A stretch of DNA of 64,000 nt from Actinomycetales bacterium (lineage in GTDB: Bacteria; Actinomycetota; Actinomycetes; Actinomycetales; Dermatophilaceae). The notes under the pieces were generated by a model. It was not told where the DNA came from and did no database searches. It was given only the letters and a program-made list of their open reading frames with translations. Position 1 is the first letter of the stretch; the number at the start of each line of letters is the position of its first letter. The stretch covers positions 496,001 through 560,000 of the forward strand of contig JADJTP010000002.1 of the NCBI GenBank assembly GCA_016711095.1, in the 5' to 3' direction. Shown here piece by piece: positions 7,176 through 15,938 of this stretch. Made by a program: the position numbers and the translations under genes.

Positions 7176-9958
7176 GCGAGCTGGCCGCCTTCGCGGCCCG
7201 GCTCGACTTTCCCCTGGACGACTTCCAGCTGGCTGCCTGTCACGCCGTCGAAGACGGCCGCGGTGTGCTCGTTGCCGCTCCGACCGGTGCCGGCAAGACG
7301 GTCGTCGGGGAGTTCGCGGTCCATCTGGCGCTCACGCGGGGCCGCAAAGCGTTCTACACGACGCCGATCAAGGCCCTGTCCAACCAGAAGTATGCCGACT
7401 TGGCACGGGTGCACGGCGCCGACCGGGTCGGACTGCTCACCGGAGACACCTCGCTCAACGGCGAGGCCCCGATCGTCGTGATGACGACCGAGGTATTGCG
7501 CAACATGATGTATGCCGCCTCGCCGACCTTGCGCGGCCTCGGGTATGTCGTCATGGACGAGGTGCACTATCTCGCCGACCGATTCCGCGGGGCCGTCTGG
7601 GAAGAGGTGATCATCCACCTGCCCGAGGACGTCTGCGTCGTGTCGCTGTCGGCGACGGTGTCCAACGCCGAAGAGTTCGGGCAGTGGCTGGGGGAGGTGC
7701 GTGGCGATGTCGATGTCGTGGTGTCCGAGCATCGGCCAGTGCCCCTGTGGCAGCACATGATGGTGGGCAAGAGCCTCATGGATCTCTTTGTCGAGGCTCC
7801 CCCCGACGATCCGCTTGCAGGCTCCGTCGACGGGCAGGCCGTGGTCAACCCCGAGTTGCTGCAGCGGATCCGTTCGGTCGAGCGGGCGATGGTGCTGGAC
7901 TCGTCGGGCCGGCGCGGTGGCGGTGGCCGCCTTGAGCACGGCCCCAGGGGTGGGCGCCCGGCCCGCGGCATACGGGCTGGGGTGGGGGCGAGCCGGGCCG
8001 AGGTGATCGAGGCACTGGATCGCGAGGGACTGTTGCCGGCCATCACCTTCATCTTCAGCCGCAACGGTTGCGATGCGGCCGTGGGGCAGTTGCTGGCCCG
8101 CGGCTTGCGCCTCGTCCCGCAGGATGACGGTCTGGGCATCCGGCGGTTCGTCGAGGAACGCATCGAGGGGCTGGCCGACGAAGACCTCGCCGTGCTCGGC
8201 TATTGGGAGTTCGTGGACGGCTTGGAGCGAGGCTTCGCAGCGCATCACGCCGGCATGCTGCCGACCTTCCGCGAGATCGTCGAGGAGCTCTTCACCGCTG
8301 GGCGCATCCGCGCCGTCTTCGCCACCGAAACTCTGGCGTTGGGCATCAACATGCCCGCCCGGACGGTGGTCCTCGAGCGGCTGGTGAAGTTCAACGGCGA
8401 CACCCATGCCGGGCTCACCCCGGCCGAGTTCACCCAGCTCACCGGGCGAGCGGGACGTCGGGGGATCGACGTCGAGGGACACGCGGTCGTGTTGTGGTCC
8501 AGCGGGCTGGACCCGCTCGCCGTCGGCGGCCTGGCCTCGACCCGAACCTATCCGCTGCGCTCGAGCTTCCGGCCCACCTACAACATGGCCGTCAACCTTG
8601 TCGCCACTGTGGGACGCGACCGCGCCCGGGAGGTCCTGGAGACGTCGTTCGCCCAGTTCCAGGCCGACCGTTCGGTCGTCGGGATCAGCCGGGCGATCCG
8701 CCGCAGCGAGCGACAACTCGACGAGTATGCCGCCCAGCTGAGCTGTCATCTCGGCGACTTCGCCGAGTATGCCGCGTTGCGGGCGCAGCTTCGTGACCTG
8801 GAGAAGGGGGCGGCCAAGTCCCGTTCGGCCTCCGTCCGGGCGGCTGCCCAGCTGTCCTTGGAGGCGCTTCGCCCGGGCGACGTCATCAAGGTGCCCGGCG
8901 GTCGGCGTGCCGGGTATGCGGTTGTCGTTGCCGCGGGTCGAGGCGGGCCTGGACATCCGGGATCGCCGGCCGTCGTGACCGAAGACAAGCAGTTGCGTCG
9001 GCTTACCGTGATCGACGTGCCGACGCCGGTGGCGCCGCTGCTCACGGTGCGGGTCCCGGCGACCTTCAACCCACGCAGCCCGAAGTCCCGTCGGGATCTC
9101 GCGGCCACCCTGCGGGTCGCGGTCGCCCACCAGCCGTATCGGGAGGCTCATCCCGGCTCGCCGGATGCCACCGAGCGGGTCGATGACGGTGACCCCACCG
9201 CCTCCGGTCCTGATGGCCCGGTCGGGGCCCAGCTCGCCGAGTTGCGCAGGACGATGCGAGCCCACCCGTGCCATGGATGTCCCGAGCGTGAGGATCACGC
9301 CCGGTGGGCGGAGAAGTGGTGGCGGCTGCGCCGGGAGGCCGACGGCCTCGTCCGCCAGGTCGAGGGTCGGACCAACTCGGTCGCCCGCACTTTCGACCGG
9401 ATATGTGAGCTGCTCGAGGCTCGCGGGTATCTCAGCGGGGGCGGTGCCGCGGTGACCGAGGCCGGATCGCAGTTGCGCCGGATCTACAGCGAGCGAGACC
9501 TGCTCGCCGCCGAATGTCTGCGCAGCGGCGTGTGGAACCGGCTCGACGCCGCAGGACTGGCAGCGGTTGTCTCAGCGCTCATCCACGAGCCGCGCCGCGA
9601 GGGGGCAGACGTCACCCCGCGAATGCCATCGAGCGACGTCCAGGAGGCCTTGGTGGCGATGGCTCAGCTGTGGTCGCAGATCGAGCAGCAGGAACGCGGG
9701 CACGGTCTGCCGGCGAGCTCACCACCGGACGGGGGGATCGCGTGGATGATCCACCGCTGGGCCTGCGGCCAGTCATTGGACGCCGTGTTGCGCGGTTCGG
9801 ATCTCGCGGCCGGCGACTTCGTCCGGCGTTGCAAACAAGTCGTCGACCTGCTCGGCCAGATCGGTGACGCTGCCGGGCACCCGGCCCTGACGACGAAGGC
9901 CCGTAGGGCCGCCGACGCGGTGATGCGGGGGGTCGTCGCCGCCGATCGTATCGATTGA
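7172..9958 (+). CDS. helY: DEVH-box superfamily 2 helicase, HelY/Ski2-Mtr4 type
   Basis: RNA helicase of 928 residues related to mycobacterial HelY and eukaryotic Ski2/Mtr4, likely acting in RNA turnover. Walker A APTGAGKT lies at about residue 36, the motif II box DEVH near 128, SAT near 162, HHAGM near 354 and motif VI QLTGRAGRRGID near 421. The C-terminal half holds the long actinobacterial HelY extension, including a CHGCPER stretch and helical segments. It sits at the end of the tat-lipid kinase run, an arrangement common in actinobacteria. A very long open frame on the opposite strand is only codon-bias shadow. Confidence 0.94.
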   Translation: MSELAAFAARLDFPLDDFQLAACHAVEDGRGVLVAAPTGAGKTVVGEFAVHLALTRGRKAFYTTPIKALSNQKYADLARVHGADRVGLLTGDTSLNGEAPIVVMTTEVLRNMMYAASPTLRGLGYVVMDEVHYLADRFRGAVWEEVIIHLPEDVCVVSLSATVSNAEEFGQWLGEVRGDVDVVVSEHRPVPLWQHMMVGKSLMDLFVEAPPDDPLAGSVDGQAVVNPELLQRIRSVERAMVLDSSGRRGGGGRLEHGPRGGRPARGIRAGVGASRAEVIEALDREGLLPAITFIFSRNGCDAAVGQLLARGLRLVPQDDGLGIRRFVEERIEGLADEDLAVLGYWEFVDGLERGFAAHHAGMLPTFREIVEELFTAGRIRAVFATETLALGINMPARTVVLERLVKFNGDTHAGLTPAEFTQLTGRAGRRGIDVEGHAVVLWSSGLDPLAVGGLASTRTYPLRSSFRPTYNMAVNLVATVGRDRAREVLETSFAQFQADRSVVGISRAIRRSERQLDEYAAQLSCHLGDFAEYAALRAQLRDLEKGAAKSRSASVRAAAQLSLEALRPGDVIKVPGGRRAGYAVVVAAGRGGPGHPGSPAVVTEDKQLRRLTVIDVPTPVAPLLTVRVPATFNPRSPKSRRDLAATLRVAVAHQPYREAHPGSPDATERVDDGDPTASGPDGPVGAQLAELRRTMRAHPCHGCPEREDHARWAEKWWRLRREADGLVRQVEGRTNSVARTFDRICELLEARGYLSGGGAAVTEAGSQLRRIYSERDLLAAECLRSGVWNRLDAAGLAAVVSALIHEPRREGADVTPRMPSSDVQEALVAMAQLWSQIEQQERGHGLPASSPPDGGIAWMIHRWACGQSLDAVLRGSDLAAGDFVRRCKQVVDLLGQIGDAAGHPALTTKARRAADAVMRGVVAADRID

Positions 9959-10055
9959 CGGTTCTGCTGTGCGCGCGAGCAGATGCGGCAGTGACCCGGC
10001 TGGGCTATTGTCAAAGCCTTGATCATCACATCACACGGTCACACAAGGAGTCGCG

Positions 10056-11525
10056 ATGCAGCAGCTCACCGGGTTGGACGAGATGTTCCTGTCCCTGGAC
10101 ACCGGGCGAACGACTGGGCACGTTGCCGGGATCGCCTTCTTCGACAAGCGGGCCGAGCCGCGCGACGAGGTCGCCTTCCTGCGGGCCCGAGTTGCCGACC
10201 GGCTGACCAGGCTTCCGGTGCTGCGCTGGCGCCTGCACGGCGCGCCGCTGGGCATCGACGGGCGCTATTGGGTCGATGGGCCAGTCGACCTGCATGAGCA
10301 CGTGGTCGGCATCCGGCTTCCGCGTCCCGGCACCCAGGCCCAGCTGCACGCGGTGATCGACAAGATCATGGGCACCCTGCTGCCGCGAGACCTGCCGATG
10401 TGGCGGATCTTCGTCATCGAAGGACTCGAAGACGGCCGCTTCGTCTACGTCATCAAGATGACGCATGGCCTGGCCGACGGGTCGGTGCTGTGGATGCTGT
10501 TCGACCAGCTCTCCGACCACCCGAGCGAGGAACTGCCCGAAGTGCCCATGAGCGCAGAGCCGCGCGGCGGTGGAGCCGAGATGTTCGCCCGTGGGCTGCT
10601 GGGCCTGATGAACAAGCCCGCCAAGGGACTGCGTTTGCAGGCTGACGCCATCAAATGGGCAGCCGGCAAGCTGCGCAGCGACGGCCCCGGTTTCGTGCCC
10701 GACAGCCTGGCTCGGATCGTCCCTGGTGAGCTGAGCAAGCCGATCACCGCGTTGGCCAACAAGCGTCGGGGCCCCGGCGAGCCGAAGGTCGGGCCCTTCC
10801 TGCCGTCGCTGGCCCCGCCGATGTCCCCGTTCAACGGCACGGTGACCGCCAACCTCGGCCTGGTCTATTACGACTTCGCGCTGGCCGATCTGCGCAAGGT
10901 CGGCAAGATCGTCGGGGGCACCATCAACGACGCGGCCCTGGCGATCACCGCTGGCGCTCTGCGTGCCTATATGGCCGAGAACGGCGGGATCATCGACCGC
11001 CCGCTCATCACCTCGACGCCTGTCTCCTGGCGCAGCGGCGATGAGAAGGAACGCTTCGCCAACCACATCTTCATGCTGTTCCAGCCGCTGGCCACCCACT
11101 TGGCTGACCCGATGGAGCGGCTGAAGTTCGCCCGCGAGACGGCGCTGTCGGCCAAGGCCAACTGGGACGGTCTCCCCACCCACCTCACTCGCCGCGCGAG
11201 CGAGTGGATGCCGTCGTTCACCCTCGGCCCCATGATGAAGGTCATGTCCTTCATCCCCGGACAGTACGTCCCGAAGACGTTCAACGTGTCCGTGTCCAAC
11301 GTCAAGGGCCCCAAGGACAAGCCGTTCTACGGCGGCGCCGAGATGCAGCGATACGTCGTCTACGGCTTCTTGTCGACCGGCAGCGGGCTGCTCATCGGCG
11401 GCCAGAGCCTAGGCGACCGGATGGTGTTCAGCGCCACGATATGCAAGGACATCGTCACCCACTATGAGGACCTACCGCGCCATCTCCACGACGCCCTCGC
11501 CGAGCTGCTCGCCCTCGCCGACTGA
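10056..11525 (+). CDS. Wax ester synthase/diacylglycerol acyltransferase (WS/DGAT)
   Basis: Acyltransferase of 489 residues of the bacterial WS/DGAT family, which makes triacylglycerol or wax esters as carbon stores. The ATG at 10056 has AAGGAG seven bases upstream. The N-terminus QQLTGLDEMFLSLD is the usual family start. The active-site motif HHxxxDG reads THGLADG here (about residues 134-140): the first His is Thr while the second, catalytic, His and the DG are kept. The C-terminal domain has NVSVSNVKGPKDKPFY, near the family block NVPGP. Activity is therefore likely but substrate range cannot be predicted. The gene stands alone between helY and a convergent exonuclease gene 3 bp away. Confidence 0.88.
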   Translation: MQQLTGLDEMFLSLDTGRTTGHVAGIAFFDKRAEPRDEVAFLRARVADRLTRLPVLRWRLHGAPLGIDGRYWVDGPVDLHEHVVGIRLPRPGTQAQLHAVIDKIMGTLLPRDLPMWRIFVIEGLEDGRFVYVIKMTHGLADGSVLWMLFDQLSDHPSEELPEVPMSAEPRGGGAEMFARGLLGLMNKPAKGLRLQADAIKWAAGKLRSDGPGFVPDSLARIVPGELSKPITALANKRRGPGEPKVGPFLPSLAPPMSPFNGTVTANLGLVYYDFALADLRKVGKIVGGTINDAALAITAGALRAYMAENGGIIDRPLITSTPVSWRSGDEKERFANHIFMLFQPLATHLADPMERLKFARETALSAKANWDGLPTHLTRRASEWMPSFTLGPMMKVMSFIPGQYVPKTFNVSVSNVKGPKDKPFYGGAEMQRYVVYGFLSTGSGLLIGGQSLGDRMVFSATICKDIVTHYEDLPRHLHDALAELLALAD

Positions 11526-11528
11526 GGC

Positions 11529-12518
11529 TCAGCCGAGCCCGAGGGCTCCCAACAGCCGGTTGAAGGGGTTGGTCAGGCCGTAGTCAACGGCCAGCCGCGA
11601 GAGCAGCACGGGATCGGCGACGGCCGTCGGCAGGCGCAGGTCGTGCTCGGGCAACGGCGCGTCGGTCGCCACATGCACGACCCGAGGCGCGACATCCAGG
11701 TATGCCGTCCCGGCTTCCAGCCGGGTGCGTTGGGCCCCCTTGATCCGGGGATCGCCGCCGTCGACCGCAGCCCGGATACCGGCCAGCGAGCCGAACGTCA
11801 CCAGCAGCGCCGCCGCCGACTTCTCGCCGATCCCGGCGACCCCGGGCAGACCGTCGGAGGGGTCACCGCGCAACACCGCGAAGTCGGCGTAGGCAGCGCC
11901 GTCGGGCACGCCGTAGCGCTGGGCGAGATAGGCCTGGTCGACGAGGTCGGGATCGCGCACCCCACCCCGGGCGGTGTAGACGACCCGCACCTGGCGGGTG
12001 TCATCGACCAGTTGGAAGAGGTCGCGGTCTCCGGTGACGACGTCGATCGCCAAGCGGCCGGCATACCGGTCGGCGAGGGCTCCGATGACGTCGTCGGCCT
12101 CGTAACCGTCGACCCCGATCCGGGCCAGGCCGACGGCACGCAGGGCATCGCCGATGACCGGCACCTGGGGCGCGAGATCGTCCGGAGCTTCCTCCGTCGT
12201 CGCCCCTGGGGCGGCAGATCCCGCCCCCGCCCCGGCAACCCCACCCGGAGCGTTCGGGTCCGAGCCGGGAGCCAGCCGATGGCTCTTGTAGGTCGGGATG
12301 GCCTGCACCCGGAACTGCGGGCGCCAGTCGTTGTCCCAACAGGCGGCCAGGTGGGTCGGCCGATGCCGGTCGATGAGGGTGGACAGCATGTCGAGGAACC
12401 CGCGCACGGCGTTGGTCGGGGGCTCGGCGGGAGTCTCACGCTGATCCGGCACCCCGTAGAAGGCCCGAAAGTAGAGGCTGGCCGAATCCAGCAAGAGCAG
12501 GCGTCCGTCGGCGGTCAT
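11529..12518 (-). CDS. 5'-3' exonuclease (PIN/FEN-like, PolA N-terminal domain type)
   Basis: Stand-alone 5'-3' exonuclease of about 329 residues, homologous to the N-terminal nuclease domain of DNA polymerase I and involved in removing RNA primers or flaps. Acidic and basic active-site blocks are visible in order: LLLLDSASLYFRAFYG, AACWDNDWRPQFR with YKSHR, GYEADDVIGALADRY, VVTGDRDLFQLV, and the helix-hairpin-helix RGDPSDGLPGVAGIGEKSA. An Ala/Gly/Pro-rich insert (about residues 80-105) is unusual. The ATG at 12518 is preferred; 12527 is also possible, while a start at 12587 would overlap the divergent regulator gene. Confidence 0.88.
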   Translation of the reverse strand: MTADGRLLLLDSASLYFRAFYGVPDQRETPAEPPTNAVRGFLDMLSTLIDRHRPTHLAACWDNDWRPQFRVQAIPTYKSHRLAPGSDPNAPGGVAGAGAGSAAPGATTEEAPDDLAPQVPVIGDALRAVGLARIGVDGYEADDVIGALADRYAGRLAIDVVTGDRDLFQLVDDTRQVRVVYTARGGVRDPDLVDQAYLAQRYGVPDGAAYADFAVLRGDPSDGLPGVAGIGEKSAAALLVTFGSLAGIRAAVDGGDPRIKGAQRTRLEAGTAYLDVAPRVVHVATDAPLPEHDLRLPTAVADPVLLSRLAVDYGLTNPFNRLLGALGLG

Positions 12519-12585
12519 ACCTGCCATCGTCCCATCGTCCCGCGGCGCCGGCGCGCCCGTCAGCGCGAATGCGTAGGCTGCGCTC

Positions 12586-13077
12586 ATGGAGAAACTCGAC
12601 CGGCTCTTGGTGCAGCTTCTCGCCGTCGACGGCCGGATGAGCTACACGGACCTGGGCAAGGCCACGGGCCTGTCGACGTCCGCGGTTCATCAGCGCGTCC
12701 GCCGACTTGAGGAACGCGGGGTCATCCACGGCTATCAGGCGATCGTCGACCCCGCCCAGGTCGGGCTGCCGCTCACGGCATACATCTCTTTGTCACCGCT
12801 GGATCCGGCTGCGCCCGACGACATCCCCGAGCGGATCAGCCACTTCTCGGAGATCGAGTCGTGCCATTCGGTCGCGGGCGATTTCAACTACATCACGAAG
12901 GTGCGCGTCGCGACCCCGCTGGACCTCGAGGAGTTGCTGGCGCGGCTACGGGCCGCTGCCCACGTGCAGACCCGCACGACCGTCGTGCTCTCGACCGCGT
13001 GGGAGGGAAGGCCGGTCCTGGGCTCCGACGGCCGAGACGCCACAGAGGCGAAGGACGCCAAGGGCGCCAAGCGCTGA
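12586..13077 (+). CDS. Lrp/AsnC family transcriptional regulator
   Basis: Regulator of 163 residues with the two-domain Lrp/AsnC layout. An N-terminal winged helix-turn-helix lies at about residues 4-50 (LDRLLVQLLAVDGRMSYTDLGKATGLS, HQRVRRLEERGVI). The C-terminal RAM/AsnC ligand domain starts around residue 62 (LTAYISLSP) with the typical HSVAGDFNYITKVRV block. Members commonly sense amino acids. It diverges from the exonuclease gene and lies 4.9 kb from the lysine cluster, so a role in controlling that cluster is possible but not shown. Its C-terminal tail is charged (KDAKGAKR). Confidence 0.88.
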   Translation: MEKLDRLLVQLLAVDGRMSYTDLGKATGLSTSAVHQRVRRLEERGVIHGYQAIVDPAQVGLPLTAYISLSPLDPAAPDDIPERISHFSEIESCHSVAGDFNYITKVRVATPLDLEELLARLRAAAHVQTRTTVVLSTAWEGRPVLGSDGRDATEAKDAKGAKR

Positions 13078-13084
13078 GCCCCGT

Positions 13085-14350
13085 TCAGAGCCGGTCGGTC
13101 GGCTCGTAGGATGCCGGGTCCGGGGGAACGACGATCTGCGGGTGAGCCACCCGGTGGTGTCTCGCCCAGACCAGCCATCCGCTGACGCTGAAGCCAAGCG
13201 CGAGCGCGGTCAGGGTCAGCAGGTCGGCGCTGACCATCGGCACCAAGACCCCGGCGACGACGGCATTGAGCAGAGTGTTGGCGAACGATTGCAGGGACGA
13301 CACCGTGCCCCGGTGCCGAGGTCGCTCCTCGAGCAGCACGAGCGTGACGATAGGGAAGACCAGTGAGATCCCCAGCCCGGTGAGCATCGGCCCGACAAGC
13401 ACCCACGGCAGGCTTTCCAGGCCCAGTGCCAGCAGGGCGAGCTGGGCAACCCCACCGAGCACCGCCGCCGCGAAGCCGATCGTCAGGAACCGCGGCCCGC
13501 CGATCCTGCCCGCGAAGCGCCCACTGAGCCACGACCCGAGGATCATCATCGCCACGGTCGGCACGAACAGATAGCCGAAATCGCCCGGACCCAGCCCGAG
13601 ATGGTCGACGACGATGGCCGGGGCAGCGCTGATGTAGGTGAACAGGCCCGCAAAGTTGAGCGAGGACACCGCGAGCAATCGCCGCACGCCAGCCATCCGC
13701 ACCGAGTCGACGAGCGCCGTGACGAGGCTGCCGGCGGCCAGCGGGATCCGCTTGCCGGCGGGGTGGGTCTCCGGCAGCGCTACGAGCACCGCCACCAGCA
13801 GCGCGATGGCAAAGGCCGCGAGGAACCAGAACACGGCTCGCCACGTCGACCAGCCGAGCAGCCACCCACCGACGACCGGGGCGATCGCCGGAGCCACTCC
13901 GAAGACCATCGACATCCTCGACATCGCGCGCTGAGCAGCATCGCCGGCGTAGAGGTCGCGCACGATGGTCCGGGCCACGATCATCCCTGCGCCGGCCACC
14001 ACGCCCTGCAGCGCGCGGGCCACGAGCAGCCAGCCCATCGACGGAGCCAGCGCGCAGAAGACGGCGGTCGCGGCATACAGCAGTAGACCTCCGACGATGA
14101 CGGGTCGCCGCCCGAGGGCATCCGACAGCGGCCCATGAAGCAAGCTCATCACCGCAAAGGACAGCAGATAGACCGACAGGATCTGCTGCGTGCTCACCGG
14201 CCCGACAGCGAAGTCGGCCTGGATCTGCGGGAAGCCCGGAAAGATCGCGTCAACGGTGAACGGCCCGATCATCGTCAGGGCCGCCAGCAGATAGACCAGC
14301 GCCGGCGAGCCGCCGCGGTGCGGTGGTGCGGCACTGGTCTGCGAACTCAC
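13085..14350 (-). CDS. Bcr/CflA-type drug efflux MFS transporter
   Basis: Major facilitator superfamily protein of 421 residues with about 12 membrane segments, of the DHA1 drug:proton antiporter branch. The signature GPLSDALGRRPVIVGG between helices 2 and 3 and the helix-5 block GVAPAIAPVVGGWLLG are seen. The GTG at 14350 is chosen since it gives the normal short cytoplasmic N-terminus; the frame stays open further upstream into the divergent flavoprotein gene, which is an artefact. It ends 7 bp from the convergent Lrp-type regulator gene. Likely exports small toxic compounds; the substrate is unknown. Confidence 0.87.
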   Translation of the reverse strand: MSSQTSAAPPHRGGSPALVYLLAALTMIGPFTVDAIFPGFPQIQADFAVGPVSTQQILSVYLLSFAVMSLLHGPLSDALGRRPVIVGGLLLYAATAVFCALAPSMGWLLVARALQGVVAGAGMIVARTIVRDLYAGDAAQRAMSRMSMVFGVAPAIAPVVGGWLLGWSTWRAVFWFLAAFAIALLVAVLVALPETHPAGKRIPLAAGSLVTALVDSVRMAGVRRLLAVSSLNFAGLFTYISAAPAIVVDHLGLGPGDFGYLFVPTVAMMILGSWLSGRFAGRIGGPRFLTIGFAAAVLGGVAQLALLALGLESLPWVLVGPMLTGLGISLVFPIVTLVLLEERPRHRGTVSSLQSFANTLLNAVVAGVLVPMVSADLLTLTALALGFSVSGWLVWARHHRVAHPQIVVPPDPASYEPTDRL

Positions 14351-14468
14351 GGTGGCACCGTACGCCCGCGCCGCAGGCGGCGCTCCGTCGGTCCGCCCGG
14401 CGGGCATGTGTCGCAGGACACCGCTCGGCAACTGGGCGTTGGCCGGAGGCGGGCGGCATACTCCGCCT

Positions 14469-15938
14469 GTGTCGCACCTGCGTGTCATCGTCGTCGGAGC
14501 CGGGTTCTCGGGCCTGGCGATGGGGGCCCGCCTGCGCCAGGAGGGGATCGAGGACTTCCTGATCCTCGAGAAGGCCGAGGATGTCGGCGGCACGTGGCGG
14601 GACAACCGGTATCCGGGGTGCGCCTGCGACGTGCCGAGCCGGCTGTATTCGCTGAGCTTCGCGCCGAAGACCGATTGGAGCCGCGATTTCGCCCCCGCCG
14701 CCGAGATTTGGGACTACCTGCGCGACTGCGTCGACCGCTTCGCCCTGCGACCCCACCTGGTCCTCGGAGCCGATGTCACCTCGGCCACCTGGGAGGGCGA
14801 CCGGTGGCGGGTGATCGTCGCCGACGGCCGCGAGTGGACGGCCCAGGGGCTCGTGCTCGGCGTGGGCGGCCTGCACGTCCCGCGCCGGCCCGACATCGCC
14901 GGCTTGGCGAACTTCGCCGGGGCCGTGGTGCACACGGCCGACTGGCCTGCCGACGACGGGCTCGACGGCTTGCGGGTCGGCGTCGTCGGCACGGGCGCCT
15001 CGGCGGTGCAACTGGTGCCGGCCCTGGCAGACCGGGTCGGCGAGCTTGTCGTATTCCAGCGCACTCCTAGCTGGATCTTGCCCAGGGGCGACCGAGCCTG
15101 GTCACCGGGCAGTCGGCAGGGCTACCGGCGTATCCCAGCCGTAGCGCGGCTCATGCGCTGGCGTACCTTCGCGAAGTTGGAGTCTCGGCTGCTCGGCTTC
15201 GGGCGCCTGGAGCGAGCCCGTCGGGCGGTCGAACGGCAGGCGCTGGCCCGGCTCGCCGAGGCGGTCCCGGACCCCGCGACCAGGGCTGCGCTCACGCCCG
15301 ACTACGCCCTCGGGTGCAAGCGCGTGCTGCTCTCCGATGACTACTGGCCAACGTTCGCCCGAGCCGACGTCCGGCTCGTCTGCGCACCGATCACCCGGGT
15401 CGACCCCCACGCCCTGGTCAGTCTCGACGGAGCCAGCCATGAGGTCGACGCGCTCGTGCTGGCAACCGGCTTCGACCTGCAGGGCAGCTTCCTGCGCATC
15501 GACATCCGGGGTGTGGGCGGTCGGCGGCTGGCCGAGGACTGGGCGGACGGACGCAGCACCCATCTGGGGATCGAGGTCGCCGGCTTTCCAGAGCTCTACC
15601 TGCTGCTCGGCCCCAACACCGCCCTAGGACACAACTCGGTGCTGCTGATGATCGAGTCGGCCATCGAGCACATCCTCGCGGGCCTGAGGCGCGCGCAGAA
15701 CGCCGGGCCCCACACGGTCACCCGCGATGCCCAGGACCGGTTCGGTCGCTGGGTGGCGGCGCGGACGCGGCATACGGTGTGGGGGTCGGGCTGCCAGTCG
15801 TGGTATCTGGATGAGCGCGGGCGCAACATCGCCATCTGGCCGGCCTCCACGATCCGTTACCGGTTGGCCACCCGATGGCTGCGCGAGCGGGACTACGAAC
15901 CGGTCAGACCAGCGCCTCGGCGGAGGCCAGGCGACTGA
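14469..15938 (+). CDS. Flavin-containing / Baeyer-Villiger-like monooxygenase
   Basis: FAD- and NADPH-dependent oxygenase of 489 residues. The FAD-binding GxGxxG motif (VIVVGAGFSGLAMG) is at the N-terminus, followed by DVGGTWRDNRYPGCACD. FAGAVVHTADWP (about residues 145-156) fits the Baeyer-Villiger fingerprint FxGxxxHxxxWP, and VGVVGTGASAVQLVP is the NADPH-binding motif. The GTG at 14469 is the first start that leaves a normal N-terminus. Such enzymes turn ketones into esters or lactones. It converges with kamA and overlaps its end by 35 bp; no functional link to lysine breakdown is evident. Confidence 0.88.
   Translation: MSHLRVIVVGAGFSGLAMGARLRQEGIEDFLILEKAEDVGGTWRDNRYPGCACDVPSRLYSLSFAPKTDWSRDFAPAAEIWDYLRDCVDRFALRPHLVLGADVTSATWEGDRWRVIVADGREWTAQGLVLGVGGLHVPRRPDIAGLANFAGAVVHTADWPADDGLDGLRVGVVGTGASAVQLVPALADRVGELVVFQRTPSWILPRGDRAWSPGSRQGYRRIPAVARLMRWRTFAKLESRLLGFGRLERARRAVERQALARLAEAVPDPATRAALTPDYALGCKRVLLSDDYWPTFARADVRLVCAPITRVDPHALVSLDGASHEVDALVLATGFDLQGSFLRIDIRGVGGRRLAEDWADGRSTHLGIEVAGFPELYLLLGPNTALGHNSVLLMIESAIEHILAGLRRAQNAGPHTVTRDAQDRFGRWVAARTRHTVWGSGCQSWYLDERGRNIAIWPASTIRYRLATRWLRERDYEPVRPAPRRRPGD

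Noticed and set aside
7022..9298. 758-codon open frame on the reverse strand opposite helY
   Set aside because: It lies wholly antisense to a helicase with all its motifs intact and translates to low-complexity Gly/Arg/His-rich sequence typical of antisense frames in high-GC DNA.
14351..14605. Upstream extension of the Bcr/CflA-type transporter
   Set aside because: The extension is antisense to the start of the flavoprotein gene and has no transporter-like features.
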